Source: Blepharisma stoltei
Lineage: Eukaryota > Ciliophora > Heterotrichea > Heterotrichida > Blepharismidae
Assembly: GCA_914767885.1 (NCBI GenBank)
Contig: CAJZBQ010000017.1
Location: forward strand, 186,001 to 250,000
Reading direction: 5' to 3'
DNA length: 64,000 bases
The notes beneath the pieces were generated by a model. The model was given only the letters and a program-made list of their open reading frames with translations. It was not told the DNA's origin and did no database searches. A program made the position numbers and the translations under genes. Shown here in pieces: positions 51,833 to 62,213 of this stretch. Numbering within the stretch: position 1 is the first letter of the stretch; each line of letters starts with the position of its first letter.

Positions 51833-52750
51833 ATGGCACATATCACAAAATTTCTTAATAAACTTCCTCCAGCAAACCATATAATTGCTTATGGCTCTAC
51901 GATTCTTAAAAAACCAGGGCAAGGTATAGATCCCAATGCTCAAATTGACCTGATAATCAGTGTAAAGGATTCTTTGACTTGGCATAAAGAGAATATGAAG
52001 GAAAACCCATCAGATTATTCACAAAAAGCATTAAAATCTGGAGCTGAGTACTTAATTTCATCAGTAAAAAAAGCGGCTGGGATTCATTATAATCCACTTA
52101 TAGAATTTGAAGGAAAAAAGTTTAAATACGGAGTGTGCGAAATTTACGATCTTTGTCAGGATTTACGGAACTGGGATACTCTTTATTTAGCGGGAAGGTT
52201 CCAAAAGCCAACCCTTGCATTAGTAGAAGATAAATCAGTAATAGAAGCACAAACTACTAATTTAAAGTCAGCTCTAGCTTTTGCAGTCTTAACCCTTCCT
52301 TCTCTTACTACTGAAGATAAACTTTATGAGAAAATAACCACAATATCTTATAAAGGTGATAGAAGGGTAGAAGACCCTAATAAAATAAGAAATATCGTTG
52401 AAGGAAATATGAAGGAATTTAGGACATTATATGAAAAATATATAAAAGATTTAGGATTAAGCTTAGAAAACGGCGTCCTTGAGGTAAGGTTTAGGTAGAG
52501 GCAATGAGATATCGAAAAATTGATAGAGAAGCTGCCTAAATGAATACAGGAGGAGAATCCACATTTAGTATATTTGGAAAACGAGACCAGAGAAGAAGCT
52601 TTATTTAATTCTGTATCACAGAAAAATGCGTATTATTCTAGTCAACAAATAAAGCACGCAGTTAGGACAACTGGGCTCTTGAAAATAATCGAATATTCCT
52701 GGGCAAAATTAATGAAAGCAATTAAAGGAAGAAGTAATAAAAACAAATAA
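51833..52750 (+). CDS. TAM41: Mitochondrial CDP-diacylglycerol synthase TAM41, 1 intron
   Basis: 300 residues after splicing. Makes CDP-diacylglycerol from phosphatidic acid and CTP on the matrix side of the inner mitochondrial membrane, for cardiolipin synthesis. Motifs: HIIAYGSTILKKPGQ and AQIDLIISVKDSLTWH (nucleotidyltransferase GS...D region), NWDTLYLAGRFQKPT, LALVED, YKGDRRVEDPNKIRNIV, and after the intron LERQWDIEKLIEKLPKWIQ with both W as UGA/Trp. Ends KAIKGRSNKNK. No obvious presequence longer than a few residues. No IES. Confidence 0.93.
52484..52498 (+). other. 15-nt intron in TAM41
   Basis: GTAAGGTTTAGGTAG; the raw frame stops at its last TAG. Splicing continues the protein for about 80 residues. 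Confidence 0.9.
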
Positions 52751-53516
52751 AGCTATTAAACATGTTTAGGCAAGCTATTTTTTATTAGACAGATTTATCA
52801 AAATAAATTTTATAATAATCATCGGGTATTTACCTTCTATTTATATTTTTTGCTGATATGCTTTTGACGCATAAAATGCAGTCACTAAATATAAAAAAAT
52901 TATTATATAGGGCTAAACAGGGTAAAACCCTATATCATTTATTATGAACTTAATTTTATTTCATTAATGAAAATGAAACCAATATATAAAAACAAACAAA
53001 ATGTAGCAAATTCAGAATTTAAATACTGGAAACTGTGGGGCTAAAGCTAGAGGTTTTCTGAGAAACCTTCAAGACAGAGAAGCTTAAAACTCTTTAAAGT
53101 ATTATCCAATAATGATGAAGTTTGTCATTTTGGTGATTGGAATTGTAGATACCATATGTCACAATTTCTTTAGAAGCTTTAAATTAAACATTGGCTTGAA
53201 GAAATTTTTAGAGAAGATGTAAGAAAAGTATCCTTGAATTAAATGGAGTAGAAAGCAGCTGAAAAATCTGTTTCGGCCAGAATTCCTTATAGAGTTATTT
53301 GAGTCCAAATTTATTCATAATCCTACAAGATACAAATGGGTTCTTAACCAAAATATTACCCTAAACTAGCCTCAATTTTCATCAAATTACTAAATATCTT
53401 AATAAAAATGTTCATTATTGAAAGTAAAAATATTATTTAATGACGTAATTATTATGAATTATTCAAGCATCTGCATTTCATATTTTTCTCCAAAATGACT
53501 TAAAAGACCTCTCCTA
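52751..53516. other. Intergenic, A+T-rich
   Basis: A short open stretch near 53111 (MMKFVILVIGIVDTICHNFF) is not convincing. Otherwise A+T-rich with no repeat seen. Confidence 0.35.
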
Positions 53517-53531
53517 GCTTCTAATTATATA

Positions 53532-54042
53532 CATTAAAATGGCGACACGTGTCAACCTACCCTCTCTGTGCAACAATTCATACCTCATGGCTACGGAGAA
53601 ATTGGGACGGACTCTGGGACGAAATCAAGTGCAGGCTCAAGTGATGTGCATCCGATAGGTTTTGGCTGCTTTCCTGTGGTTGGAAATGGAGGTGTTCAGC
53701 AACGTCCTTTGAATCTGAGGACTATGGACATTCCTCTACCGAGAAACTGGGGGTTTCGGCCAGGGAGCAGTCTTTTTCATGGAAGGCACTTAGGCACCTG
53801 ATAGACTCCAAGTATCCTTGGAATCAAGCTACTCCAATCGTCCATAGCAGGACCTCAGAAATCCAAAAGCACTCAAGACTGTAGCCTCAAGGTAAGAAGG
53901 AGACAGAAGGTACAGAAGGGCATCCATATGAAGGATAGACCCTTTGGGCTGGAGTCGAAAAGCGGTAGAACCTCCCTTGCGGGAGGTCTTTGGTGACTTC
54001 GTCGCCAATATAGCTAGCGCCTGCTTTAATAGTCCTAATCTC
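53532..54042 (+). mobile_element. Family G retroelement-like insertion with about 15-bp TSD
   Basis: GC-rich, about 511 bp. Head ACATTAAAATGGCGACACGT; the flanks GCTTCTAATTATATA (53517) and GCTTCTAATTTATATA (54043) form a near-perfect target-site duplication. Several hairpins (e.g. CCTCCCTTGCGGGAGG at 53970). No domain in its ORF. Shares the TTAAAATGGCG head with family D. Confidence 0.7.
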
Positions 54043-54253
54043 GCTTCTAATTTATATAAGCATTTACAATTAGTTGCGAGCCTTTACCAAGCATAACTGA
54101 CGCCATTTTTAAGACTGATAAACTATAAACACTATCTTAATTTTTTAAATTATTTTATTCAAGTTGTGTCCATGTCGACGTCCTTGTCGTCCTCCTACTC
54201 AATCCAGGATGTTTAGTTTTAGTTTCTAAATTTCCATTGGATTTCTTTAATTT

Positions 54254-54454
54254 CTAAATGATTCTTACATCATTAAGTAACTTATGATTTACAACCATCG
54301 AAAGGAAAAGTTCTTCTTTGCTTTCGCCTCTCAATTGGTATTTTCCTGATTTTTTGTGTTTAGAAAATTCTTTTTTTACTTTAGCTTTGATAGAAATTTC
54401 CTTTGTTATAGCGATGGTTTCATTTGGCTTAACTCTATCTGAACAGCAACCCAT
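54254..54454 (-). CDS. Small MGCC protein, possibly N-terminally acylated
   Basis: 66 residues, not recognised. Starts MGCCSDRVKPNETIAITKEI: Gly2 followed by two Cys suits N-myristoylation and palmitoylation. The rest is basic (KAKVKKEFSKHKKSGK). No IES. Could be a membrane-anchored small signalling adaptor. Coding status rests on composition and the clean start. Confidence 0.5.
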   Translation of the reverse strand: MGCCSDRVKPNETIAITKEISIKAKVKKEFSKHKKSGKYQLRGESKEELFLSMVVNHKLLNDVRII

Positions 54455-54474
54455 TTTTATTAATATATAGCATG

Positions 54475-54690
54475 AGCCTCTTTTTGGCTTAGGCTATTCC
54501 GATGTCTCTTGATATCAATCGAGGAGTTGGCTTTATCAATATTTGTTGCAAACCAACTCCCCATATGTCAAATCTCTAATAAGGAGTGGGCTTGCCATTT
54601 TGGAAGTTGGTTTTACCAACAAATGCTGCTCCCTGATTGGCATCGGGAAACGTCTGAGTAGCCTGAGCCAAAGCGAGGCCAGGCTATATC
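54475..54690. repeat. Fold-back repeat between MGCC gene and sorting nexin
   Basis: About 215 bp with imperfect inverted ends: AGCCTCTTTTTGGCTTAGGC at 54475 and the complement of GCCTGAGCCAAAGCGAGGCC at about 54661-54680. In the middle, GGAGTTGGCTTTATCAATAT and AACCAACTCC form a smaller hairpin, and GGAAGTTGGTTTTACCAACA another. It lies in the shared upstream region of two divergent genes. Confidence 0.6.
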
Positions 54691-54789
54691 TTTATTTTAT
54701 GAATGATAATAAAACACATGAGATTTCCCAATCCCAGGTCAAAAAATAAAACTATAAATATACATAAAATTTTGCAAATTATATATTAA

Positions 54790-57346
54790 ATGGAAGAAAC
54801 CTCTATTGAAGTTTTAAGAGCAGCTAAGCAATCTTTTCTTAGGGAAGAAATCATTGAAAAAGATTTTTCCACTGATGATTTTATTTTATTTTGTGACCAA
54901 AAAAAATCGTCAAATATTGATGACTGGACTTTAGAAGAACTTAAAGAAATTGTAAAAGAATTTAAATCAGTTTTTCATACAATTGCAGAAGAACAAAAAG
55001 AAATATCAGAAAATGAGCCAAAACTCAGCAAAGAAGGCTCATTAGATACCATTGAAAGTCCTATTAAGACTGAGCTGCTTACTACAGAACCCAACAAAAT
55101 CAGAAGTTTAAGCGATTCTAGAGAAGATCGAAACCCTGAAATAAAGCAAAAGCCTGTATCTCTTTATACTTACTTAATCATATGATATTTAAGGTATGGT
55201 GTCGCACCGTTCGTTATAAATGGCTAGCCAGACTGGTGATATCATGAGTTATCTTGCTTCTTTCGAAGCTTTATATCAACAGTAATTAAAACAAACTCCA
55301 CCATTCTCCGCCTCTGGCCCAACTGCACTTCTCACCTTGAACGTTGCTGCCGCGTGTAACTCAGCTCCAGCGTGTGTCCTACCTAAAGGTCACCTCAGGT
55401 GTGCTGAATGGATTAAACCCTAAGCCCCCGTGAACCCTTTGATCAATTTGGGAGACTGAGCACCCCTCGTTGCTGACCTGATGCAGCTGAATAAGGATTC
55501 TCTGGAAAACCAAACTTCAAAATAATCAAATGAGCAAAGGAGAAGAAAATTAGCATACGCTGCCATTTATGATTGAACCTATTTATACAATAACCACTTA
55601 TAAGGCACCAGACACTGCGCTTTCTCTACAAGATTTTGTGGAAATAAAAGTTGAAAAGTAATGATTACTCAGTGCCAAAATTTCTAGCGGCGGGATGTTT
55701 TCTTCAGCAAAAATCAGTTTTCCTATAGTCACACAGCCACTAGGGTGGATCGTAAAAAGGCAAATTGAAGATTTTGTTTGGCTTAGGAATATTTTAGCAA
55801 CAGTTTATCCAGCCAATTATGTGCCTCCAAATCCTCCGAAAAGGGTGATGAATTCTACTAAAAATGAAGCTTTAAGCAAGCAGCAGTCATATTTACAAAG
55901 GTTTCTTGCTGCAATTGTAAGAAATCCTTTATTTAGAAGAGAAAAAGACTCCAAGGAACTCCTTATGGAGCTTTAGGATTTATCACAATTAAACTGAAAA
56001 GAGTACCTCTGTCACCTTTAAGTAGTCCTTCAGGCTTGAGTGGCCTGCAGAAAAGGGAAGATTAGTTTCTCCCCAAAGGTTTTCGAGTCCGTACCAGATG
56101 GGTTAGACAGACTTTTTCCACTTGGTCTTTGTCTATTAGGACTAGCGGTGCATCCGCAAGAGGGGTCTAACCTAGGGAGCTAATCCTTAGGCTAGTTGTG
56201 TCTACGCCAGATAGTCAGACAGTTAATCCTCTCTTGGTCTTATAGCATTTAACTTAACTTTTTATTTAGAAGATGCGAATATTTAGTATCATTTTTAAGC
56301 CAAGATGATGAAAAAGCATTCGCAAATGTAAAAAAAGAAAGCTTAAAGGTAAAAAGACCTGAGTTATTAGAAAATTTTTGAACTTTAGATGGAAATGCTA
56401 TTTGTGATCCATACATTGTAGAACAAGAAAATTCTAAATTTGATGAATATCTTAATATTACAGAAATAACCAAAAAAAAGTTAAAAAGACAGACTGATGA
56501 AATTGTGGCGATTTTTAAAGATTTATCAGGGAGAATAACAGAAATTGCAAGAAGTTTTGAGGTTTTGGAGAATATACAGGTGCAGCTTCCTGATATACCT
56601 GGAACTAAGCCTTTGTATGGATGCTTGAAGGAGTCGTTTTTTCATTGGTCAGCTCATACTTTTGATACTGCAAATTTAATCCAAAGCTATTGCAATTTAT
56701 TTTTCAAGTATGGATATAATGAACTTATTCCGCTAAAAGAAATGGCAAGAGAAAGGGATACAAAATTATCGAATTATTTGAAAAGTTATCAGAGATTGCA
56801 GCAGAAAAAAGATAAATTGTGGATTAATGGAGATATGCTAATAATACTAAATATATTTATCAACTATTATAATGGATAAGCCTAAATATTTATTAGCTTG
56901 TTTCCCTTTTTTATATAAAAAAAGCACTAACTTATTATCCAGACACAAATTTTAATGCAAAAAAAATACAATTAATTTTCCTATATAGCCAACCCTTATT
57001 TATTATACATATATTTATATATAAATGAGGAATGAAGCCAGAACATGCCAATATTGATCCAGGGTTACTCCAAACGGACAAAGAGCTCGCCTTCCCAAAA
57101 ATGCTTTATAAAGAATCCAAAGAGATTGAAAAACAAAAAGATGAAGCCGCTCATCTGAATTTTCAAGTAAAATCTGAAATGAGACGAATATTACTAGACA
57201 ACCAACTTATTGAAAATCTGCATTTTTCAGACCTGGGGAAGTCTTTTACCGACCATATGTCTCATATGCACCTGATATGAAATGAATTAGTCGCGAAATT
57301 AGCGAATATTCGGTCACGGTGTATCCCTTCAAGGTCTCATATTTAA
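54790..57346 (+). CDS. Sorting nexin (PX plus BAR-like domain), 3 IESs and 1 intron
   Basis: About 546 residues. Acidic N-terminal part (MEETSIEVLRAAKQSFLREE...), then a PX domain for phosphoinositide binding: SLYTITTYKAPDTALSLQDF, VTQPLGWIVKRQIEDFVWLR, YVPPNPPKRV (PPxPPK loop) and LQRFLAAIVRNPLF. A helical, BAR-type half follows: DLSGRITEIARSFEVLENIQ, LKSYQRLQQKKDKLWINGDM and LYKWGMKPEHANIDPG after excision, ending IPSRSHI. SNX-BAR proteins coat endosomal tubules. IESs at 55165, 55964 and 56839 and a 15-nt intron at 55658 are needed for the frame. Confidence 0.88.
55165..55583. mobile_element. IES, 419 bp, with GC-rich element (family H)
   Basis: TA at 55165 and 55584; both junctions read TTATAC. 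Removal gives KPVSLYTITTYKAPDTALS in frame. The inside 55190-55510 is GC-rich, begins TTTAAGGTATGGTGTCGCAC (similar to the retroelement heads) and has no ORF. Confidence 0.85.
55658..55672 (+). other. 15-nt intron in sorting nexin
   Basis: GTAATGATTACTCAG; its TAA stops the raw frame. Splicing gives EIKVENAKISSGGMFSSAK. Confidence 0.88.
55964..56266. mobile_element. IES, 303 bp, family F, in sorting nexin
   Basis: TA at 55964 and 56267. Removal gives SKELLRRCEYLVSFLSQDD in frame. Shares phrases with the intergenic block at 34545-34925. Confidence 0.8.
56839..57017. other. IES, 179 bp, in sorting nexin
   Basis: TA at 56839 and 57018. Removal gives LWINGDMLYKWGMKPEHAN in frame, as in SNX-BAR proteins (GD-x-x-KW). 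Confidence 0.8.
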
Positions 57347-57377
57347 TTTTATATAGGCGAAATAATACATTAATTAT

Positions 57378-58769
57378 TTATAAAGAATTTCTATGTGAAA
57401 ATCGGCCACGGATTGTATGGTGTTCTGCAATAGTATTGCTTGATTTGAAATTAAATTTATAAAATCTTTCAATTGTGATATCTCTTAACTTTTCCAAAGT
57501 ATTTTTATAAAAATTTTTCGGGCTATCATTAATCGGAGTTATCATATGGATGCTAGAATTTCTGCTTAAAGTTTGTGTTATCAATTTCTGTGCTCTTTGG
57601 CTTGCTAGTGGAAAAACCTGTGCTCTTTTCCCTGACCTCGATTTTGTCTGCAGCCTAGCTCTATCATTCACATTATTTCTACTAATAAATTTTGTTTTGC
57701 TCAGTCCTACAAGTTTAAACATAACCTCTTCAGGAATTAAAGGCAAAATATCAGCCCTTTTGGCTTTATAAAATTTCGCAGACTCAGTTCATACAGAAAC
57801 GGTGAATTCAGCTCTTTTCCCTAGCAGCACACATTCGTCTGCAATGCTGCAGCCTCTACCTACAGTCATGATATTTCTTCTTTTGGGAGGGACTCCTTTG
57901 CTTAGTACACATTCTCCATCTATAATATAGAATAAAGTTTCGCTGAAGGATCCTTCTTCGACTATTAAGTCTTTTTTATGATATTCGGTTAGCTCAAAGG
58001 CATAAGCAATTTTTTCTCTTATGCTATTTGAATAAAGTTTGAAATCAGGGATATATATATACTATGCTGAGAAGATGGAAATTATTTAGTTTTTTGTGGA
58101 CGAGGATATCTTGCCAAGCCCAAAAATTTTTCTTAAGCTTATTTTTCTTTATAAATCGCATTAAATTTTTCTCATATACTAATAAAGAGTGCTACTTAGC
58201 ATTCAATTAGCATATCAAAGCTAGAAGAATACAGCATCGTTGCTATGTATTTATAATAATATCAATAATTATCCATTGTCCTATATATTTAAAAAATCCA
58301 CTTTATCATTTAACTCAGCTGATACGTTCATCATCATAAGCGATTTAAATTTGTCACCATTCAATGCAAGCAATATCACATATCCTTTAGCCACAGCTGA
58401 CAGCTGTCTAGGCTGGTCTCTTATTAGTCCTCTTTCTCCTATCATCTTCCCTTTAGGAAGAGTCGCTATTAATTTCTCAGATCCATCAGACGTGATATCT
58501 ATCATATTCAGGTGTCCTCTCAGAATTATGTACAGTTTATCACTTTTCGCGCCTTTATGAAAAATTTCTTGGCCTGGAGTGTACTCTTCTAAATAAAAAT
58601 TAAGGGCAAGCTGATGGAGAGCACGCTTAGATAAATCAGCCGTATAACTTGCTAAATCCTCTAGAGTTTGCATATACTCCAATAGTTGTTCTACTTCTGA
58701 ATTCGACCTGTCTACTTTTTGAAGGATATCATATATATTTTCTGGGATATTTTTTCGAGCTTTTTGCAT
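57378..58769 (-). CDS. Tandem cyclic-nucleotide-binding-domain protein, 1 IES
   Basis: About 385 residues. First CNB domain: LEEYTPGQEIFHKGAKSDKL, YIILRGHLNMI, then a phosphate-cassette-like GERGLIRDQPRQLSA with Glu and Arg kept. Second CNB domain: LTEYHKKDLIVEEGSFSETL, FYIIDGECVLSKG and SIADECVLLGKRAEFTVSVW, where the cassette is altered. A basic C-terminal tail (SRSGKRAQVFPLASQRAQKL) follows. Two CNB domains and the length suit a PKA regulatory-subunit relative, but no pseudosubstrate or dimerisation motif is clear. One IES (58052-58285) lies between the domains. Confidence 0.82.
58052..58285. other. IES, 234 bp, in CNB-domain gene
   Basis: TA at 58052 and 58286. Removal gives DKVDFLNIPDFKLYSNSIRE in frame, joining the two CNB domains. 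Confidence 0.82.
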
Positions 58770-59013
58770 TATCAGCTTAAAATTATTTTAAATAAATTTT
58801 TAACAAATTTTATTAGTAAAACTCAAGTTTTTCCTAGGTAAAGAATTTTGAGGAGTCAGTAATGACTGAGAAAATTCCTAATTATTAAGATACCTGGATA
58901 AATAAAGAATTTGGAATTAAATCGCAAAACAGCTGATAATCAATTCCTAAGAGCTGTGCACGTCTTCTTCCAAAAATGCTTGAAAGAAACTCGTTTACCA
59001 ATCTAATTAAGCT
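58770..59013. other. Spacer
   Basis: 244 bp upstream of the CNB-domain gene and downstream of the EF-hand gene. Nothing specific is seen. Confidence 0.35.
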
Positions 59014-60768
59014 TTACACTTGGCATTCCTCATATATTGGTGTATTTTGAGGTAAAGACATTATCATGTCATTTATTTCATCACAAGTTAGCAGCCCATC
59101 TGAATTTCTATCATATATACTAAACGCAAATTTTGATGGCTCTTCCTGTCTAAAAATCACCTTCAAAATCACATAGCACTTCATCAAAAAGCTTGGTTTC
59201 GTGATATCTCTATGGCCTGGCCCTGATAAATAATTATAGAAGCATTTAGAGACATGGTCACATTTTGCACCAAAAATTTTGGGCAAGTTTTCTAATATAG
59301 AATTCAATGATATAAGTTTTTGGTTTTTAAATGAAGGACATCTCATCATTTCAAATTTTTCTAATAATAACTGACGGTCAGTAGTATTATATAGAAACAT
59401 AGCTTTTTCTAGTTCATTATAATATGAATAATTGGTTTGGGATTCATATTCTCGCTTTCTATCTTCATTAGAAAGGATATCCATAAGGATTTCTTCACTT
59501 GGCCGCCTTTCAGGGGCTTTTGGGGTGAGGTCTTTGTGATAGCTGTTGTTAATACTGTAGCCTAATAAATAAGACATAATGTCATCAAATATATGAGGCT
59601 TGAAGTAAGTAAATATTTTGGAAAATTCAGGGAGAGATAGAGCTTCAGGCTTGTTTGTGGGAAACTGCAAAGAGGTGTCGGCTTGTTCTGTGTCGCCTGT
59701 ATTTAAGTAACTTACTCTTCGTCTTATATCATTTTCATTTCTAATGGACTTTTTAGACTCAGAGCCCGCCGCTTTCTTTGTATTCATTGCTTCCCTTAAC
59801 TTAAGCACATCTTTTTCAAAAATCTTCAGTGCATCAGCAGACATAGCACAATATGCATCATGATAACAAATAAAATTATCCTTATTAAAGTCATACAAAT
59901 CAAAACAAAATTTCAGAATTTTTTCATCAGGGTAATTAATTATTTTTTCAATTTCTACAAGTCATTTGTTAAAATTGTATTTATCCAAATAAAAGTATTT
60001 TAAAATTGCCTCAACCATTTCGCTTGGGTACCTATTAAGCAAATATTCTTTTAAATTTTCGCTGCTTAATTTAATTTCTCTTGAAATCATGCTATCATCT
60101 TTTGCTATAACTTTAAACGTTGAAAATACCTCTGGCCTTGATCTGTCTACACATATAGTGAAAACCCCTTTTCTTCTCTGTTTTGAAGCGAATTTATTTT
60201 TTTTATAAATTTTACTTTTCCCCATATTTGGGGTAATAATGTCGAGAGAAATATTATGAGATTTCCTATCTGGCTCTGTGTATAAAACTGATATATTTTC
60301 CACTGATTGTTTGTTATTTCTTGTAAATCTTCGATCAGTTATAGACATATCATGAATTGAAGACTGTGACCTCTTGTTTTCATTATGAGGACTATTATAT
60401 CTGTTTTTAGAGAGTGATGTTGAATTTTCTCTGTATGTCTGAATTTTCTTTATTAAAATGCCTTTTTGGCATGCTTGTCTTTTAAAATACTGGTAAACTT
60501 CTGGGTGATTTTTCAGTTTATCGAAAAATTTTTGGAAGAACCCAAAATCTTTGTGCATCAGAGGTAGCTCAACTTGTGGATTTATAGCAGGGTTTCTATT
60601 AGAAAGACCTCTTTTTGCATGAGTAAATGATGGTCCATAATTTTCGTTTTCTTTGACTTCTTCTATGCTTTTGAGATTTTTTATATGGGAAATTGAATAT
60701 GCACTAGTAATAGAGTCTGTTTTCAAAACTGGAATTTTTATTTGATTTTTCCTGTACTTTTGAGCCAT
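59014..60768 (-). CDS. EF-hand calcium-binding protein
   Basis: 584 residues, uninterrupted. The N-terminal half is basic and low in known motifs (MAQKYRKNQIKIPVLK, many Ser/Asn/Lys). Two EF-hands are clear in the C-terminal half: FDLYDFNKDNFICYHDAYCA (loop DFNKDNFICYHD) and SIYDRNSDGLLTCDEINDMI (loop DRNSDGLLTCDE, full set of oxygen ligands). UGA is W just after NFNK. Between them lies YFKPHIFDDIMSYLLGY. Likely a calcium sensor; target unknown. Confidence 0.82.
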
Positions 60769-61009
60769 CTCACAGACTTGTATATTATTAATATTTAAAA
60801 TGATTTGACACGTTAAAAAATAAAATATTTGGAATTTTGCTTGACAAATATATGAAATTAATGAGAATAAAGGTTTATAAAGCTGATTATTTAATGTTTT
60901 TTGTTAAACTTCATAATTTTTATATATATTCGACAATGATGATTTTAGGCTAAAGACATTTTTATTAGATATTTAAAAATCCTATTTTGTGCATGATAAT
61001 TTTCTTTTG
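60769..61009. other. Spacer
   Basis: 241 bp, A+T-rich, between the EF-hand start and the kinase-like stop, both on the minus strand. Nothing specific is seen. Confidence 0.35.
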
Positions 61010-61966
61010 TTAATAAAGATTAGAAAATCTTTGGTATTGGCTAAATCTAATTTGTGCATAGTCTAGGAAATACTCATTTTGTGGTTTAAACATATTAGCT
61101 GCCCACAAAGCTCCTAAATAATTTACAACTGCCCTGCACCCACAAACTTCATTTCACAAATCTTCATATACAAACCCATTTTCTTCTCCATAAATTTCCA
61201 CAAATTCATGCTGAGTAGCCAGTGACATTTCATCTTCAGGGTGAAATTCAAAAGGAAAAACATTATATTCAAACAGTCTTTCATTAATATAGTTTGCAAG
61301 ATCAATAGCGTGATAGGCTAGATCAGTATATTCATAATCGATTATTCATAGCTTTTCTGATGATTTAAGGATGTTTTGGTATGATACGTCCATATGGCTA
61401 AAGACCAAGGAGTCAGTTTTTGGGAAAAATTGTGAAACTTCATTGAAGCCTTCAGGGGTTGTTAAAAATCTTAAATCTTCTAACTGTCTTTGTCTGTCTA
61501 AAGATAGTGAATCCTTATATAAATTGATTTTTGAGCTAAACATATTGCTTCAGTTTTTGATCAATTTTGATGAGGCAGATTCTCCATAGCCTCTCTCTAT
61601 CTTATGAAATTCAGAAATTTCATGAGCCATTTGGCTTGCGTAGTCAGAAAGCTCAAGACGGCTTAATGCAGTCCCATCAATATATTCTTCAATTCTAAAT
61701 GTGCTTTCCACTCCTAAACATCGAGGACCAAGCCCTGACGCTGAAACTTTCATAAAGCTTCTCCTTTCGATTTCCTTTGGAATAAGTGGAACTTCACCAA
61801 AAACTCGATATATTATTGGAGACGGCTTTGCAGGGGCCTCAACTTTGAACACTTGATTTGTTGCACTGGTGAATTTTGTTATTTTAAGCTGCTCTGCTGT
61901 GATATCTGAGTATGATGGGATATTTCTTTTGATGTTTTCCAAAATACTTTCCATAAAATATAACAA
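61010..61966 (-). CDS. Choline/ethanolamine kinase family protein
   Basis: About 318 residues, uninterrupted when UGA is read as W (three such codons, e.g. KLWIIDYEY). Motifs: SATNQVFKVEA (nucleotide-binding loop), catalytic loop FSHMDVSYQN (Brenner-type HxDxxxxN), and LWIIDYEYTDLAYHAIDLAN (metal-binding IDYEY, as in choline kinases). Transfers phosphate from ATP to choline or ethanolamine in the Kennedy pathway, by family. Ends QRFSNLY. Met at 61954 is an alternative start. Confidence 0.88.
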
Positions 61967-62213
61967 TATTTTAGCGAATTACTAATAAAGCCTATGAAAC
62001 AAACTAAATATAGATTGAATATCATCCAAACTTCTTAAGACACTTATTAATAAGAACAATTAAGGTCCAATAATGAGATCTATTTGCCTAACAAGTTTAT
62101 CTTATTTTAAATAAAGATTTCAACGTTCCAAAAAGAATTTTAATAATATATCACTTAAACAATATTGAAACGCAATTAAAATAAATTCAATTTTTGCATA
62201 TTAATTTATCAAA
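61967..62213. promoter_or_regulatory. Divergent spacer, kinase-like / EH-domain gene
   Basis: 247 bp A+T-rich region between two start codons pointing away from each other. No motif is recognised. Confidence 0.4.

Noticed and set aside
53568-53801. 77-codon ORF in the family G element
   Set aside because: GC-rich repeat DNA, no domain, flanked by a target-site duplication.
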